Shown piece after piece: positions 7,913 to 15,700 of a DNA stretch of 23,463 nt. How positions within the stretch are numbered: position 1 is the first letter of the stretch; each line of letters begins with the position of its first letter. The stretch comes from Enterospora canceri (lineage: Eukaryota; Microsporidia; Enterocytozoonidae), in contig LWDP01000028.1 of NCBI GenBank assembly GCA_002087915.1, forward strand, positions 1 through 23,463, in the 5' to 3' direction. Made by a program: the position numbers and the translations under genes. The notes below the pieces were generated by a model. It was not told the origin of the DNA, did not search any database, and saw only the letters and a list, made by a program, of their open reading frames with translations.

Positions 7913-8335
7913 ATGTCTGAAATCCAAAGTAATACGTGCCTATTCTGCAAACTGAAGGAGATCAAGCACAACATTCTTGTTGAGAATGAATCAGTCTATG
8001 TCATTGCAGATCGGTATCCATGCTCTAGGTGCCACCTGCTGGTCATCAGCAAGAAGCACACGAAGTTGCTGCACGAGACAGATGACACCACTTTGACTGA
8101 TGCTGTTCTGATGCTCAAGCAACTTGCCCTGAGACTGGGACTAAGAAGCTACAACATCCTGAACAACAACACGTTCAATCAGCTGATTCCACACGCCCAC
8201 ATTCACCTGGTGGAGGCATCTGAGAAAGCGAACTTCACCACAGTCCCTGACTCAAATCTGAGTGAAGTTGAGTACCAGAAGAAGGTAGAGGACTTGAAGA
8301 AGAGACTCGCTGAAAGCAAGGCAGAAGGAGGGTAA
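7913..8335 (+). CDS. HIT-family (HINT-type) nucleotide hydrolase
   Basis: A 140-aa histidine-triad protein. The catalytic motif is HAHIHLV at residues 94-100 (His94, His96, His98, with His96 the expected nucleophile). The N-terminal CLFCKL at 9-14 matches the common HIT opening, where the cysteines bind zinc in some members. Members hydrolyse AMP-linked substrates such as adenosine phosphoramidates. An unusual CSRCHLL at 37-43 replaces the more typical P.sPGH.LV strand. The C-terminus is a Lys/Glu helix. The ATG directly follows TCTACCC. Confidence 0.88.
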   Translation: MSEIQSNTCLFCKLKEIKHNILVENESVYVIADRYPCSRCHLLVISKKHTKLLHETDDTTLTDAVLMLKQLALRLGLRSYNILNNNTFNQLIPHAHIHLVEASEKANFTTVPDSNLSEVEYQKKVEDLKKRLAESKAEGG

Positions 8336-8428
8336 CAGAAAGGGACTACTCATATTTATGGGAATGAATTAAAGAAGACTGAAATACCATTTTGTTGTCT
8401 CTTCTTGTCTGATGAATATTTCACCCCA

Positions 8429-9070
8429 ATGAGCAACAAGCCCAAGCCAGGATGCACCGTATTCGTCGGAAACATCGACTTCGATGTCCCAGAAGAGCGA
8501 ATTGTCCAAGAACTTGGGCGAGCTGGGAAAGTTGTAAGCTTCCGCCTCCTTCTTGACAAAAATACAGGGAGATCAAAGGGATACGGGTTTGCTGAATACG
8601 AGAGCCCAGAAATAGCAGAACAGGCCATGCGTACGCTTAAGATCTCATTCAATGGGAGAGCAGCCAAGATAAACTACGCTGAAAACGACCTGCCTACGAA
8701 GATAACGGAAGAGAGCGACCTAAAGAAGGAGCTCGTTGCCGAGGAGATCGCACGAGCAGTGGATGAGGACGCCCACGGGGCTGAGATCATCGGATACGTC
8801 AAGTCACTGGCCGTGGACAATCCGTCTCATCTCAGGGAGATGCTTCATGAGAATCCAAGTTTGGTTTGTGCCGTGATGCACCTGTTTCTGAGCATGCCTG
8901 GTCTCAGGGAGGATGCGATGAAGGCACTTTCTGAGTCACTCGACGTGAACAGAAGCAGGGCGCAAATTGAGAGCAGAATTCTGTCGATGACTCAGAAGGA
9001 GATGGAGCACTACGGGGAGGACGTGAGAAACAGACTCGTGAAACTGCGATTTCAGTTACAGAGAAAATGA
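8429..9070 (+). CDS. CstF64/Rna15-like mRNA 3'-end processing factor
   Basis: A 213-aa RNA-binding subunit of the cleavage and polyadenylation machinery. The RRM occupies about 9-87, with RNP2 VFVGNI (11-16) and RNP1 KGYGFAEY (50-57). VVSFRLLLDKNTGRSKGYGF closely follows the CstF64 pattern. A hinge-like helical region at about 120-160 (LREMLHENPSLVCAVMHLFL) matches the CstF77/symplekin-binding hinge. The final helices at about 185-213 (LSMTQKEMEHYGEDVRNRL) resemble the C-terminal domain that contacts Pcf11. The long Pro/Gly-rich region of animal proteins is absent, as in yeast. The ATG follows TTCACCCCA. Upstream in-frame codons offer only TTG. Confidence 0.88.
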   Translation: MSNKPKPGCTVFVGNIDFDVPEERIVQELGRAGKVVSFRLLLDKNTGRSKGYGFAEYESPEIAEQAMRTLKISFNGRAAKINYAENDLPTKITEESDLKKELVAEEIARAVDEDAHGAEIIGYVKSLAVDNPSHLREMLHENPSLVCAVMHLFLSMPGLREDAMKALSESLDVNRSRAQIESRILSMTQKEMEHYGEDVRNRLVKLRFQLQRK

Positions 9071-9124
9071 TCAAATTGATCAAGTGGAATACGATGCCAT
9101 TTATTCAATAAAATGCTCAATAAA
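9071..9124. terminator. Overlapping 3'-end signals of convergent genes
   Basis: This 54-bp gap holds plus-strand AATAAA at 9107-9112 and 9119-9124 and minus-strand AATAAA at 9105..9100. Each lies within about 50 bp of its gene's stop, so transcripts from the two convergent genes should overlap at their 3' ends. TGATCAAATTGATCA, a palindrome, begins near the plus-strand stop. Confidence 0.5.
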
Positions 9125-9562
9125 TCATTCTTTGGTCTCAACCAGTCCAAACCTTCTTTTCACCTCGTTCTTCCTTCTCAGAATCTCTCCCAGAAATGCC
9201 TGTCTTTCTTCACTCATTTTCAGTTCAGTTATTCTCAGATTGGATGGGTCAATTGGAACCAGGGCTGTTCCACCTGTGCTCCTATTCACGGTGCAGTCCT
9301 CTACACACGCCTTCATCTTCTCCAAATTCAGCTCAACGACCTTCCCACTCTGCCCCTTGAACTTCCCTACGACCACCTCAACGGTGTCGTCCTTGCTCAG
9401 AATCGTCCTTCGCAGCCCATGCTGCTTCCGCAGATCGCGAGAGAGCGGACTCGCCATCTTCTTCAGCCTCATTCCGCCCTCTGAGCCAAAGTGCCTCTTC
9501 CTCTGCTTCCCTCGTGCATTGCTCACCCTTGGATTTCGTGGTGTCCTGGATCCTCGTTGCAT
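9125..9562 (-). CDS. 60S ribosomal protein L26 (uL24)
   Basis: A 145-aa product. RKRHF near residue 21, SPLSRDLRKQHGLRR, the KOW motif DDTVEVVVGKFKGQSGKV and IDPSNLRITEL are all as in eukaryotic L26. The ATG at 9562 is preceded by AAATTTTACCCA, combining the AAATTT element reported upstream of microsporidian ribosomal-protein genes with the CCC signal. An in-frame ATG at 9580 would add MRKFYP, which resembles the family's N-terminus (MKFNP in human), so the upstream start cannot be excluded. The gene is divergent from the bromodomain gene with 28 bp between start codons. Confidence 0.93.
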   Translation of the reverse strand: MQRGSRTPRNPRVSNARGKQRKRHFGSEGGMRLKKMASPLSRDLRKQHGLRRTILSKDDTVEVVVGKFKGQSGKVVELNLEKMKACVEDCTVNRSTGGTALVPIDPSNLRITELKMSEERQAFLGEILRRKNEVKRRFGLVETKE

Positions 9563-9593
9563 TGGGTAAAATTTGCGCATTTTGTTCCCAATG
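9560..9593. promoter_or_regulatory. 28-bp bidirectional promoter between L26 and the Spt7-like gene
   Basis: The two start codons sit in a mirrored arrangement, CATTGGG-N20-CCCAATG. Each gene therefore has CCCA directly before its ATG, and the centre holds AAATTT oriented to L26. There is no room for separate promoters or 5' UTRs of normal length. Confidence 0.7.
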
Positions 9594-10172
9594 GGAGACC
9601 AGTTCAAAAACACCAACTACGTCTTCAACCTCGTTCGTAGCTCAGGAAGACGTGAGATACTCGAAAGGCAGATGCGACTGCCCAAGCAGCTCTCCAAGAT
9701 ACTCAACCTCCTCAAGAAGGAGCAGAAGGCAATTCCATTTCTGGCCAAAGTCACCAGGAAGGAGGCACCAAACTACTTCGAAGTGATTTCAAGGCCAATG
9801 GATCTGGGGACGATGACAAAGAAGCTTGGTTTGTACAGGAGCATGGCCGAGTTCAAGGCCGATCTCGATCTCATCTGGGACAACTGTCTCGCCTACAATG
9901 TGTCAGCAGAATACTATAGAGACTGTGCATTGAGCATGAGAGAGGTAGCAGATGGACTCTGTTCAAACAGATCCAGGGCGTATCCGATGGTGCCACGGAT
10001 TGTGATGCCTTCGAGACCACCTTCTGCCACGAGCACGAAGGATGAGGCAAAGAAGCATGTTCTGGAACACTTCAGGGCAGTTGGATTTGAGAATGCCAAT
10101 GTTACGGCATTAGAGTTGGTTATGGACGCATTGAATAGGAAAATAAGACAGGGACTGGAAAAGGGTAGTTAG
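9591..10172 (+). CDS. Bromodomain plus histone-fold protein, Spt7-like (SAGA)
   Basis: A 193-aa product. The bromodomain at about 32-122 contains PFLAKVTRKEAPNYFEVISR and IWDNCLAYN, with Asn103 the expected acetyl-lysine contact. The APNY and IW.NCL.YN details match Spt7 more than Bdf1 or Gcn5. A C-terminal segment at about 150-190 (KKHVLEHFRAVGFENANVTALE...) looks like the histone fold that follows the bromodomain in Spt7. If correct, this is SAGA scaffold subunit Spt7 cut from over 1,300 aa in yeast to its two recognisable domains. The ATG follows TTGTTCCCA. Confidence 0.72.
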   Translation: MGDQFKNTNYVFNLVRSSGRREILERQMRLPKQLSKILNLLKKEQKAIPFLAKVTRKEAPNYFEVISRPMDLGTMTKKLGLYRSMAEFKADLDLIWDNCLAYNVSAEYYRDCALSMREVADGLCSNRSRAYPMVPRIVMPSRPPSATSTKDEAKKHVLEHFRAVGFENANVTALELVMDALNRKIRQGLEKGS

Positions 10173-10232
10173 TCACATTCTGGTAGACAGTCACATAGTT
10201 TATTATATACGTACTAGTTACTCACAGTGTAC

Positions 10233-11381
10233 TTATTCATCTATTTCGTATTCAAGAATGTCTTTCCCAGTTGCAATGAATATTCGATTGGTTCTGGCAC
10301 CAAGGCCAGAGACCGACTTGAATCCAAGCGACTTGTGGGAGAACGTGTCAAGGGGCACAAATGTGGATGCATTGAGTATTCTGAATTGTTGATGCATTTG
10401 GGAGGCATACATGACGTATTTGGGGGTGTAGGCGAATAGGGTGGGTTCAGTCTTGGTGTTGGTTAGTTCCTTGACCACCTTTAGGTCGCAGTCTATGGCA
10501 ATTACGCCAGTTTCAGTGGCAATAAACAGGTGGTGACTATCAGAAAAGAGGCCAGTGAACGTGAATTTGGAATCGAGGCTGAGCTGACTGAGAAACTGCA
10601 GGTTGCCATCCAGAACAAGAAGAGTCCTATCCTCCTTCATTCCAACAACGTAGTCGTTGAAGAGGGTGAGAGAGACAAACTGCTCGTGGAACGTGTTCTC
10701 AACAATTAGGTTCGATGACACCTGTGTGAGACTGCTTCCAAGAAGATACATCTTCTTTGAGTTATGCGAATAAAGTATCCTTGTGATGCATCCAACTCCT
10801 TTTCTGAGGCATTCAACTGCTCCTGTCTTGATGTTGAGGGTGTAGAGCACTGCTGAGGAGTCAGATGCAAAGTAGACAGTCTCACCAACTAATTCCAGGT
10901 CACTTATTCTAAAAAATTTGAATTTGTATGTCTTGTGCTCCTTCATGGATTTGTCTAGGACGTAGACCAAGTTGAACGTGTCTACGATGATTGCAACCTC
11001 TTCAAACACCTTCAGCATCTTTATTTTGCATCTGGCTGCAAATACACTATTTTTGAGATCCACCCTGTCTGGCTCAGTTCTTTTGATTCTCTTTTTGACG
11101 TCACCGTCTTTCAGATTCAACACGTCCTCGTTCGTCTCAATATCATCTGAGTCGTCCCATGCCTGTTTTCCATCCAGAATGGATGAGACGTCACTTTCTG
11201 TTTCAGAGGTTAAAAAGGAGTCGTCAGAAAAGGAAAGAAAGTCGTCTGACTCGTCCAGACTGCAGGAAACTACCTCGTTTTCTTCGGCAGATGCACTCTC
11301 GTCCTTCTTGCTCTCGGCATCGGCCTTCTTGGAGTCCTCCTTTGCTTCCTCTATAGTCTTTTTGCGACTTTCTGGTTTCAT
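10233..11381 (-). CDS. Beta-propeller protein, probable Utp18 (SSU processome)
   Basis: A 382-aa product. The N-terminus is acidic and Ser/Lys-rich (20-70), followed by AWDDSDD (74-80) and a LNLKDGDVKKRIKRTEPDR segment. This resembles the Utp18 W.D-rich linker before its WD40 propeller. The remaining about 270 residues repeat weak beta-blade patterns (for example FRISDLELVGETVYFASDSSAVLYTL) without canonical WD pairs. Utp18 belongs to UTP-B in the small-subunit processome, and in yeast its N-terminus recruits the exosome helicase Mtr4. The start at 11381 follows AAATTTTTATCCCTC. The assignment is moderate because propellers are easily confused. Confidence 0.55.
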   Translation of the reverse strand: MKPESRKKTIEEAKEDSKKADAESKKDESASAEENEVVSCSLDESDDFLSFSDDSFLTSETESDVSSILDGKQAWDDSDDIETNEDVLNLKDGDVKKRIKRTEPDRVDLKNSVFAARCKIKMLKVFEEVAIIVDTFNLVYVLDKSMKEHKTYKFKFFRISDLELVGETVYFASDSSAVLYTLNIKTGAVECLRKGVGCITRILYSHNSKKMYLLGSSLTQVSSNLIVENTFHEQFVSLTLFNDYVVGMKEDRTLLVLDGNLQFLSQLSLDSKFTFTGLFSDSHHLFIATETGVIAIDCDLKVVKELTNTKTEPTLFAYTPKYVMYASQMHQQFRILNASTFVPLDTFSHKSLGFKSVSGLGARTNRIFIATGKDILEYEIDE

Positions 11382-11433
11382 GAGGGATAAAAATTTAAAC
11401 AAAACAAGAAAAAGGTGAATTTATTGCTCAGAG

Positions 11434-11868
11434 CTACTTCAATGGAACAAACTTCGTAGACTGAATTGCTCCTACGCCTGGTCTACCGTGAGATGGATGC
11501 ACCTTCGTTGGAACGTAGTCCTTCAGCTTCTTTCCAAGCATCTCCGTCTTTATTTCCACTGGAAAGAATCCATTTCCACAGTGTACTGCAATTGTGCAGC
11601 CAACCATTGATGGAAGGATGATCATCGTCCTCTGATGCGTCCTAATTGGTCCTGGTGCCTCTGCGCTCTTGCTTGCCTTTGCATGCCACTGTTCAACCTG
11701 TTCCAATAATTCATTCTCATATTTGTTTATGCCTCTGAGCAAATGGCGCCTATTTTTGGAAGGCACCAGCATTGCGAACTCGCTCATTTTCATCGTGTTC
11801 AGAGTCTCCATGTCCTTTCCCTTGTACATGAACGTTTTGAATGCTCTGGTTTTCTTGGTTTCAGCCAT
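11434..11868 (-). CDS. 40S ribosomal protein S15 (uS19)
   Basis: A 144-aa product, as expected for the family. F.YKGKDMETL near the N-terminus, THQRTMIILPSMVG, VEIKTEMLGKKL, and the C-terminal HGRPGVGAIQSTKFVPLK are diagnostic of eukaryotic S15 at the subunit head. The ATG follows AATTTTTTACCCA, the combined A/T block and CCC signal seen at L26. The gap to the upstream minus-strand gene stop is 40 bp. Confidence 0.96.
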   Translation of the reverse strand: MAETKKTRAFKTFMYKGKDMETLNTMKMSEFAMLVPSKNRRHLLRGINKYENELLEQVEQWHAKASKSAEAPGPIRTHQRTMIILPSMVGCTIAVHCGNGFFPVEIKTEMLGKKLKDYVPTKVHPSHGRPGVGAIQSTKFVPLK

Positions 11869-11908
11869 TGGGTAAAAAATTGCAAAAATTCCAAGAAGTC
11901 TCCACCAT

Positions 11909-13129
11909 TCACTCTCCTTCTATGGTGTATTTGTCAATCTCAAGCACTCGTCTGAATTCAAACTCACTCGTCTCCTCCTCTCCCAGCAACACCGACTCCA
12001 CTGACATCTTCGTTTCCAATCCGCCTACAAATTCCAATTCCAGTGGAAATAACCCATTTACATCCAATCCCGAATACTTCACCTCAAATGTCTCATTTCC
12101 TCCTGCTTCAACCTTGTCACTCACCAAATAAACCATTCCATCTCCTTCTTCGTATTCTCCATCTATTTCCAGGTCACCAATTTCCCTCACGCATATTCCA
12201 ACTCTCAGGTTTCTTATTTTTCTGGTTGCCTTAAATGTCAGCGTATAGCAATACTTCCCATTCTCCTCATCTACCCAATATTCAAATCCAATAGGCATCT
12301 CCTTCAACTTCCCACTCCATTTCAATAGGGGAATGCTCTTCTCAATCTGTCTCTCTTTCTCGAACTTGAATGTCGACTTAGTCAACGCATTCTTATCCAA
12401 ATACGGTGAAAACTTACACGCCTTATTCAGGTTCCCCATCTTTATCTTTGCTGCCTTGTATCCTGCATCGTATATCACCATTACCATTTCCCCTGAGACC
12501 TGATTAACCTTCACATAGTTCTCCTTATCCATTTCAACATTCAGCTTCTCTTTCAGAATAAGCAGCAATGGCTTCTCTGACTTGTAAACAACCTTCTTTT
12601 TCACTGGTTTTGAAATAGGCTCATTTCGTGTCTCCTGGGCCATTCCCACTGTCTCACGGTATCTGTTCATCATCTCATCCTCCAGCATCTTCTTCTGGTG
12701 CTCCTTCGCTCTCTGCTGCATTTCAGCACGTTGTCCAGCAACCATCATCTCGTGAATGCGTTCATCCTGTGACTCAAGCGTGTTTACAGTCTGAACATTG
12801 TCGAATACAATGCTATCTCCACATAATATGTTATCTGCGTAGTACAACACCTCATACATGTCTGTTCCAGCACAATTCCTGATGTATTTTACTACTTTAT
12901 GTGCATCCAATAGAAATGTACTCAGGTCTGTTTGTGCTACGTAATAGACTGTTCCATTTGTTGTATACACGTATCTGTATGTCTCCTTCTCAATAACACC
13001 CTCTTGAGCCAACTCTTCATTTGTGAATTCTGTAACGAAGTAGTTCATTCTGCTTTGTGACATCTCGTGTGTGCTCCTGAACATCCTCTGCCTTGTTGCC
13101 AGATCTACAGCAAAAATGGACACAAACAT
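11909..13129 (-). CDS. Coatomer delta subunit (COPI)
   Basis: A 406-aa product, shorter than the roughly 510-545 aa of yeast and animals. It has an N-terminal longin-like domain (about 1-115, with ETYRYVYTTNGTVYYV and TLESQDERIHEMM), a charged helix (about 118-150, AEMQQRAKEHQKKM) and a mu-homology domain (about 180-406). The mu-homology domain contains PLLKW near the position of the family's VLKWR, IDGEYEEGDGMVYLV and FPLELEFV, ending in a DKY motif. Delta-COP forms part of the adaptor-like layer of the COPI coat for Golgi-to-ER traffic. The ATG directly follows TTTTTGCCC. It is divergent to RPB6 across 92 bp. Confidence 0.88.
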   Translation of the reverse strand: MFVSIFAVDLATRQRMFRSTHEMSQSRMNYFVTEFTNEELAQEGVIEKETYRYVYTTNGTVYYVAQTDLSTFLLDAHKVVKYIRNCAGTDMYEVLYYADNILCGDSIVFDNVQTVNTLESQDERIHEMMVAGQRAEMQQRAKEHQKKMLEDEMMNRYRETVGMAQETRNEPISKPVKKKVVYKSEKPLLLILKEKLNVEMDKENYVKVNQVSGEMVMVIYDAGYKAAKIKMGNLNKACKFSPYLDKNALTKSTFKFEKERQIEKSIPLLKWSGKLKEMPIGFEYWVDEENGKYCYTLTFKATRKIRNLRVGICVREIGDLEIDGEYEEGDGMVYLVSDKVEAGGNETFEVKYSGLDVNGLFPLELEFVGGLETKMSVESVLLGEEETSEFEFRRVLEIDKYTIEGE

Positions 13130-13221
13130 GGGCAAAAAGAGAAGCAGTGGATGAGATCAGGCTGACTTGGATGCTTGATAAGAGTGGTTTATGCGCATAA
13201 AGTAGTAGAATATTTTACCCC

Positions 13222-13482
13222 ATGGCACAAGATGAACGAGTTACGTCTAACAGGATGACAATCTACGAGAAAGCAAAGATAATCGGAGTGAGGGCGTGCC
13301 AGCTTGGAGACGATGCAGTGGCATTTGTAGACGTAACTGGAATGACAGATGCGATGGAAATAGCAAAGAAGGAGCTGAATGAGAAGAAGCTGCCGTATAT
13401 AATAAGAAGGAAGCTTCCAGATGGGTCACATGAAGATTGGAAGCTGTCTGAGATGCTTATTCCTGACGTAGACTACGACTGA
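13222..13482 (+). CDS. RNA polymerase subunit RPB6 (ABC23)
   Basis: An 86-aa protein shared by RNA polymerases I, II and III. The diagnostic blocks are present: RMTIYEKAKIIGVRACQL, ETDPL-equivalent MTDAMEIAKKEL, and PYIIRRKLPDGSHEDWKLSEM. It consists almost only of the conserved assembly domain; the acidic N-terminal tail of yeast (155 aa) is missing. The ATG directly follows TATTTTACCCC. Confidence 0.95.
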   Translation: MAQDERVTSNRMTIYEKAKIIGVRACQLGDDAVAFVDVTGMTDAMEIAKKELNEKKLPYIIRRKLPDGSHEDWKLSEMLIPDVDYD

Positions 13483-13538
13483 GACTGTTGAAAACTATTT
13501 GCTTATTTTTGAAACAAAAAATAGATGATTTGTAGGCC

Positions 13539-14204
13539 ATGAAGGATTTGTACGACACTGGGCAGATTCAGAAAGAGAGTCAGAAAAAGAGACAGTCACA
13601 GGAAGATGCAGACAAGCACATCATGCAGGAGGCAGAGAAGATAGAAGAACAGAATCTTCAGAAGGCAAAACAAGCAAGAATGAAATTGGAAGAAGCGGCT
13701 GAGACACAGAAGGGGACTACTCAGACGATGAGAGCACAAGGAGAGAAGATAATCGATGCAAAGAAGAGTGCTTCGAAGACCCATAAGAATGCAAAGGCAG
13801 CAAATGATTTGGCTATTGATTTGCATGAGAATAGAAATGCATGGGCCATAAATTGTGGATGCATAACAAGCATAAAGAAGTGGTGTTCACGAGAAGGAGG
13901 CGAAGAGGAAGCAATGAGTGGATTGAAGCGAAACAGGGGTGGAACAGTCAAAGACAACGACGAGGAGTCATCTGAAGTTATAGAGGTGGAAGGAGAAGAA
14001 TACGTGAAGGGAGCGAATAAGACAGATACAGAAATGAAGAAGATTCTTCATGGTTTGAAGAAAATTAACAAGGAGGCTGACGTACAGACCAAGGTAGCTG
14101 GAAAGCAGAAGACAGACCTGGAAGATATAAGTAAGGCAAATGAATACACAAAGAAAGAAGTGGATGCTACAAATAAGCGACTTGAGAAGGATCTTGAAGA
14201 ATAA
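13539..14204 (+). CDS. SNAP-25/Sec9-type Qbc-SNARE
   Basis: A 221-aa product with two SNARE helices. SNARE1 (about 41-100) holds TMRAQGEKIIDA, with zero-layer Gln68. SNARE2 (about 160-220) holds VAGKQKTDLEDI, with zero-layer Gln190 placed by alignment to SNAP-25 SN2. The linker contains Cys106, Cys108 and Cys116 in INCGCITSIKKWC, at the position of the palmitoylated cysteine cluster of animal SNAP-25. Yeast Sec9 lacks such a cluster. No transmembrane segment is present, as expected. The inferred role is fusion at the plasma membrane with a syntaxin and VAMP-type partner. The ATG follows GTAGGCC, which lacks the full CCC. Its stop is 24 bp from the convergent neighbour's. Confidence 0.78.
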   Translation: MKDLYDTGQIQKESQKKRQSQEDADKHIMQEAEKIEEQNLQKAKQARMKLEEAAETQKGTTQTMRAQGEKIIDAKKSASKTHKNAKAANDLAIDLHENRNAWAINCGCITSIKKWCSREGGEEEAMSGLKRNRGGTVKDNDEESSEVIEVEGEEYVKGANKTDTEMKKILHGLKKINKEADVQTKVAGKQKTDLEDISKANEYTKKEVDATNKRLEKDLEE

Positions 14205-14228
14205 ATCATCTATTTATGCTTATGATTA

Positions 14229-15209
14229 TTATTTTAAGCTTATTTCCACAACTTCATGGCCAAGTTCACCACCCAAAACAGTCGTAATACCGTTGTTATT
14301 CAATTCAAATGCGATATCAAAGACGTGTCCTACTGAAACAGGCTGCTTCCTGCAACTGTTTTTATCTCGCACATCCAAATAACCAACATATTGTTCATTA
14401 TCTTGTATAATTGTTGTAAAAAGTAATCCATAGGTCGATACATGTCTCAGGTTGCTCATTTCCATACCCATTTTCATGTTGAATACGCTGTAGTTAGCCA
14501 TACTGATCACAATTAGTCCATCAAACTGACCACTTAAAACAAATGATCTTTCTGAAATGCAAATTGATTCAACTGCTCCACCTGTGGAATATTCCATCAA
14601 TTTGGTATTGTTTTTGAAGATGAACACTTTTTTATCAGTTCCAACAGCAAATACGCCACCTGAGACTGCCTTGATACAATTTGGATTATCGAGCATCTTT
14701 CTAAATAGAATATTTCCGTATTGATCACCAACAATTACTTGATTAACTGATAATCCATAGTATTGATCACCATTCTTATCAATATCAATAATCTGTGAAT
14801 CTCCTGATATCGTATTGATGTGTTCAATATGATCTGAATATGCGTAGATCTTGCCTGATTCAGCTCCAACAAGTAGACAGCTGTCAATGAATGCACAGGT
14901 TGAGACACTTTCGTCAATCTGAACCAGATCCAGAACGTGTTCAATCTTGGAAATGCAGTAGATCATTCCATCAACGGTGACTACGATGAATTTGACGTCA
15001 TCAGCTGATTTCTCAATAATTTTGCAGAATACGATTGATTCACCAAAACTGTCACTCACCAGAAGAATCTCTTCCGATTTGATGTCACTGAGAACAACTG
15101 ACTCGTTGCCACCGCCTACTGCAATGACTGAATTAGCAATTGAGACCGTATAAACTTCGTCTGAATTCTCTTTCTCATTCTCATCGATCACCTCAATTTG
15201 ATTGGCCAT
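14229..15209 (-). CDS. Beta-propeller protein, probable Sqt1/AAMP (ribosomal protein chaperone)
   Basis: A 326-aa product. A short acidic leader (EVIDENEKENSDE) is followed by repeated blade-like strands such as VYTVSIANSVIAVGGG, ESICISERSFVLSGQFDGLIVI and, near the end, VGHVFDIAFE. The order (acidic leader, GGG in blade 1, SIES near blade 5, GH..V.DF before the last blade) follows Sqt1/AAMP. In yeast Sqt1 captures nascent L10 (uL16) and helps load it on the 60S subunit. The WD dipeptides are eroded, so other propeller families remain possible. The ATG at 15209 follows GCCTGTTTTC, not the CCC signal. Confidence 0.55.
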   Translation of the reverse strand: MANQIEVIDENEKENSDEVYTVSIANSVIAVGGGNESVVLSDIKSEEILLVSDSFGESIVFCKIIEKSADDVKFIVVTVDGMIYCISKIEHVLDLVQIDESVSTCAFIDSCLLVGAESGKIYAYSDHIEHINTISGDSQIIDIDKNGDQYYGLSVNQVIVGDQYGNILFRKMLDNPNCIKAVSGGVFAVGTDKKVFIFKNNTKLMEYSTGGAVESICISERSFVLSGQFDGLIVISMANYSVFNMKMGMEMSNLRHVSTYGLLFTTIIQDNEQYVGYLDVRDKNSCRKQPVSVGHVFDIAFELNNNGITTVLGGELGHEVVEISLK

Positions 15210-15282
15210 GAAAACAGGCAAAAATGAGTCAAAAACAGCCTTATTTCCACCACGTTCTTTAAGCCAATTTGATAAAATTTAA

Positions 15283-15366
15283 ACCATGATGGCTGAGCGG
15301 TCAAAAGCGGTGGACTTAAGATCTATTATCCAAAGGGATGCGTGGGTTCGAATCCCGCTCATGGTA
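15283..15366 (+). tRNA. tRNA-Leu (anticodon TAA)
   Basis: 84 nt, without encoded CCA. The acceptor stem ACCATGA/TCATGGT (15283-15289 with 15359-15365) is perfect, and the discriminator is A15366. The D stem is GCT/AGC. The anticodon stem 15310-15314/15322-15326 has loop CTTAAGA and anticodon TAA at 15317-15319. The class II variable arm (15327-15341) pairs ATCC with GGAT. The T stem GTGGG/CCCGC has loop TTCGAAT. The B box GGTTCGAATCC is at 15345-15355. No intron. Confidence 0.96.
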
Positions 15367-15371
15367 TTTTT
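15367..15371 (+). terminator. RNA polymerase III terminator of tRNA-Leu
   Basis: A run of five T begins directly after the discriminator base. It overlaps the TAA stop (15372..15370) of the convergent V-ATPase subunit gene. Confidence 0.75.
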
Positions 15372-15585
15372 ATGGCGCATTTTTGGTGATTTCAGGCTGA
15401 ACAAACGGGTGAATCTGTGCTATGTACGTCACAGCCCACGAAACCCACGCAAATGCAAGTGCTCCAACCACTGGAATGGCGTAGTCTCTATGCTTTGAGT
15501 CCTTGTTTGCGTATCCAATGGCCAATCCTATGAATACGCAGACCTTCAATGTCCCAAGAAGCAGTACAATCACGTCTCTGTTCAT
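15370..15585 (-). CDS. V-type ATPase subunit e (Vma9-like)
   Basis: A 71-aa protein with two hydrophobic helices (about 5-25 and 36-56). The ending WAVTYIAQIHPFVQPEI matches the family's W..A.LAQLNP..GP (WLIAILAQLNPLFGP in animals). Subunit e sits in the membrane V0 sector of the proton pump. I choose the ATG at 15585 because it leaves the short N-terminus typical of the family. An in-frame ATG at 15606 would add seven residues. GGGTAAACAA before the chosen start may be the GGG-type variant of the start signal. Confidence 0.78.
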   Translation of the reverse strand: MNRDVIVLLLGTLKVCVFIGLAIGYANKDSKHRDYAIPVVGALAFAWVSWAVTYIAQIHPFVQPEITKNAP

Positions 15586-15700
15586 TTGTTTACCCTGCGA
15601 AACCATTTAACAATAAATGTCTGTTTTACTTCATAAATATTCTATGACAAACCCCAGTACCATTTACTGATGATTTTGTATTAATCTCTTTACTACTTGA

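Noticed and set aside
9563..9580. Upstream ATG of L26 at 9580
   Set aside because: It resembles the family N-terminus (MRKFYP), but the AAATTTTACCCA signal lies downstream of it and directly before the 9562 ATG. Left as an alternative only.
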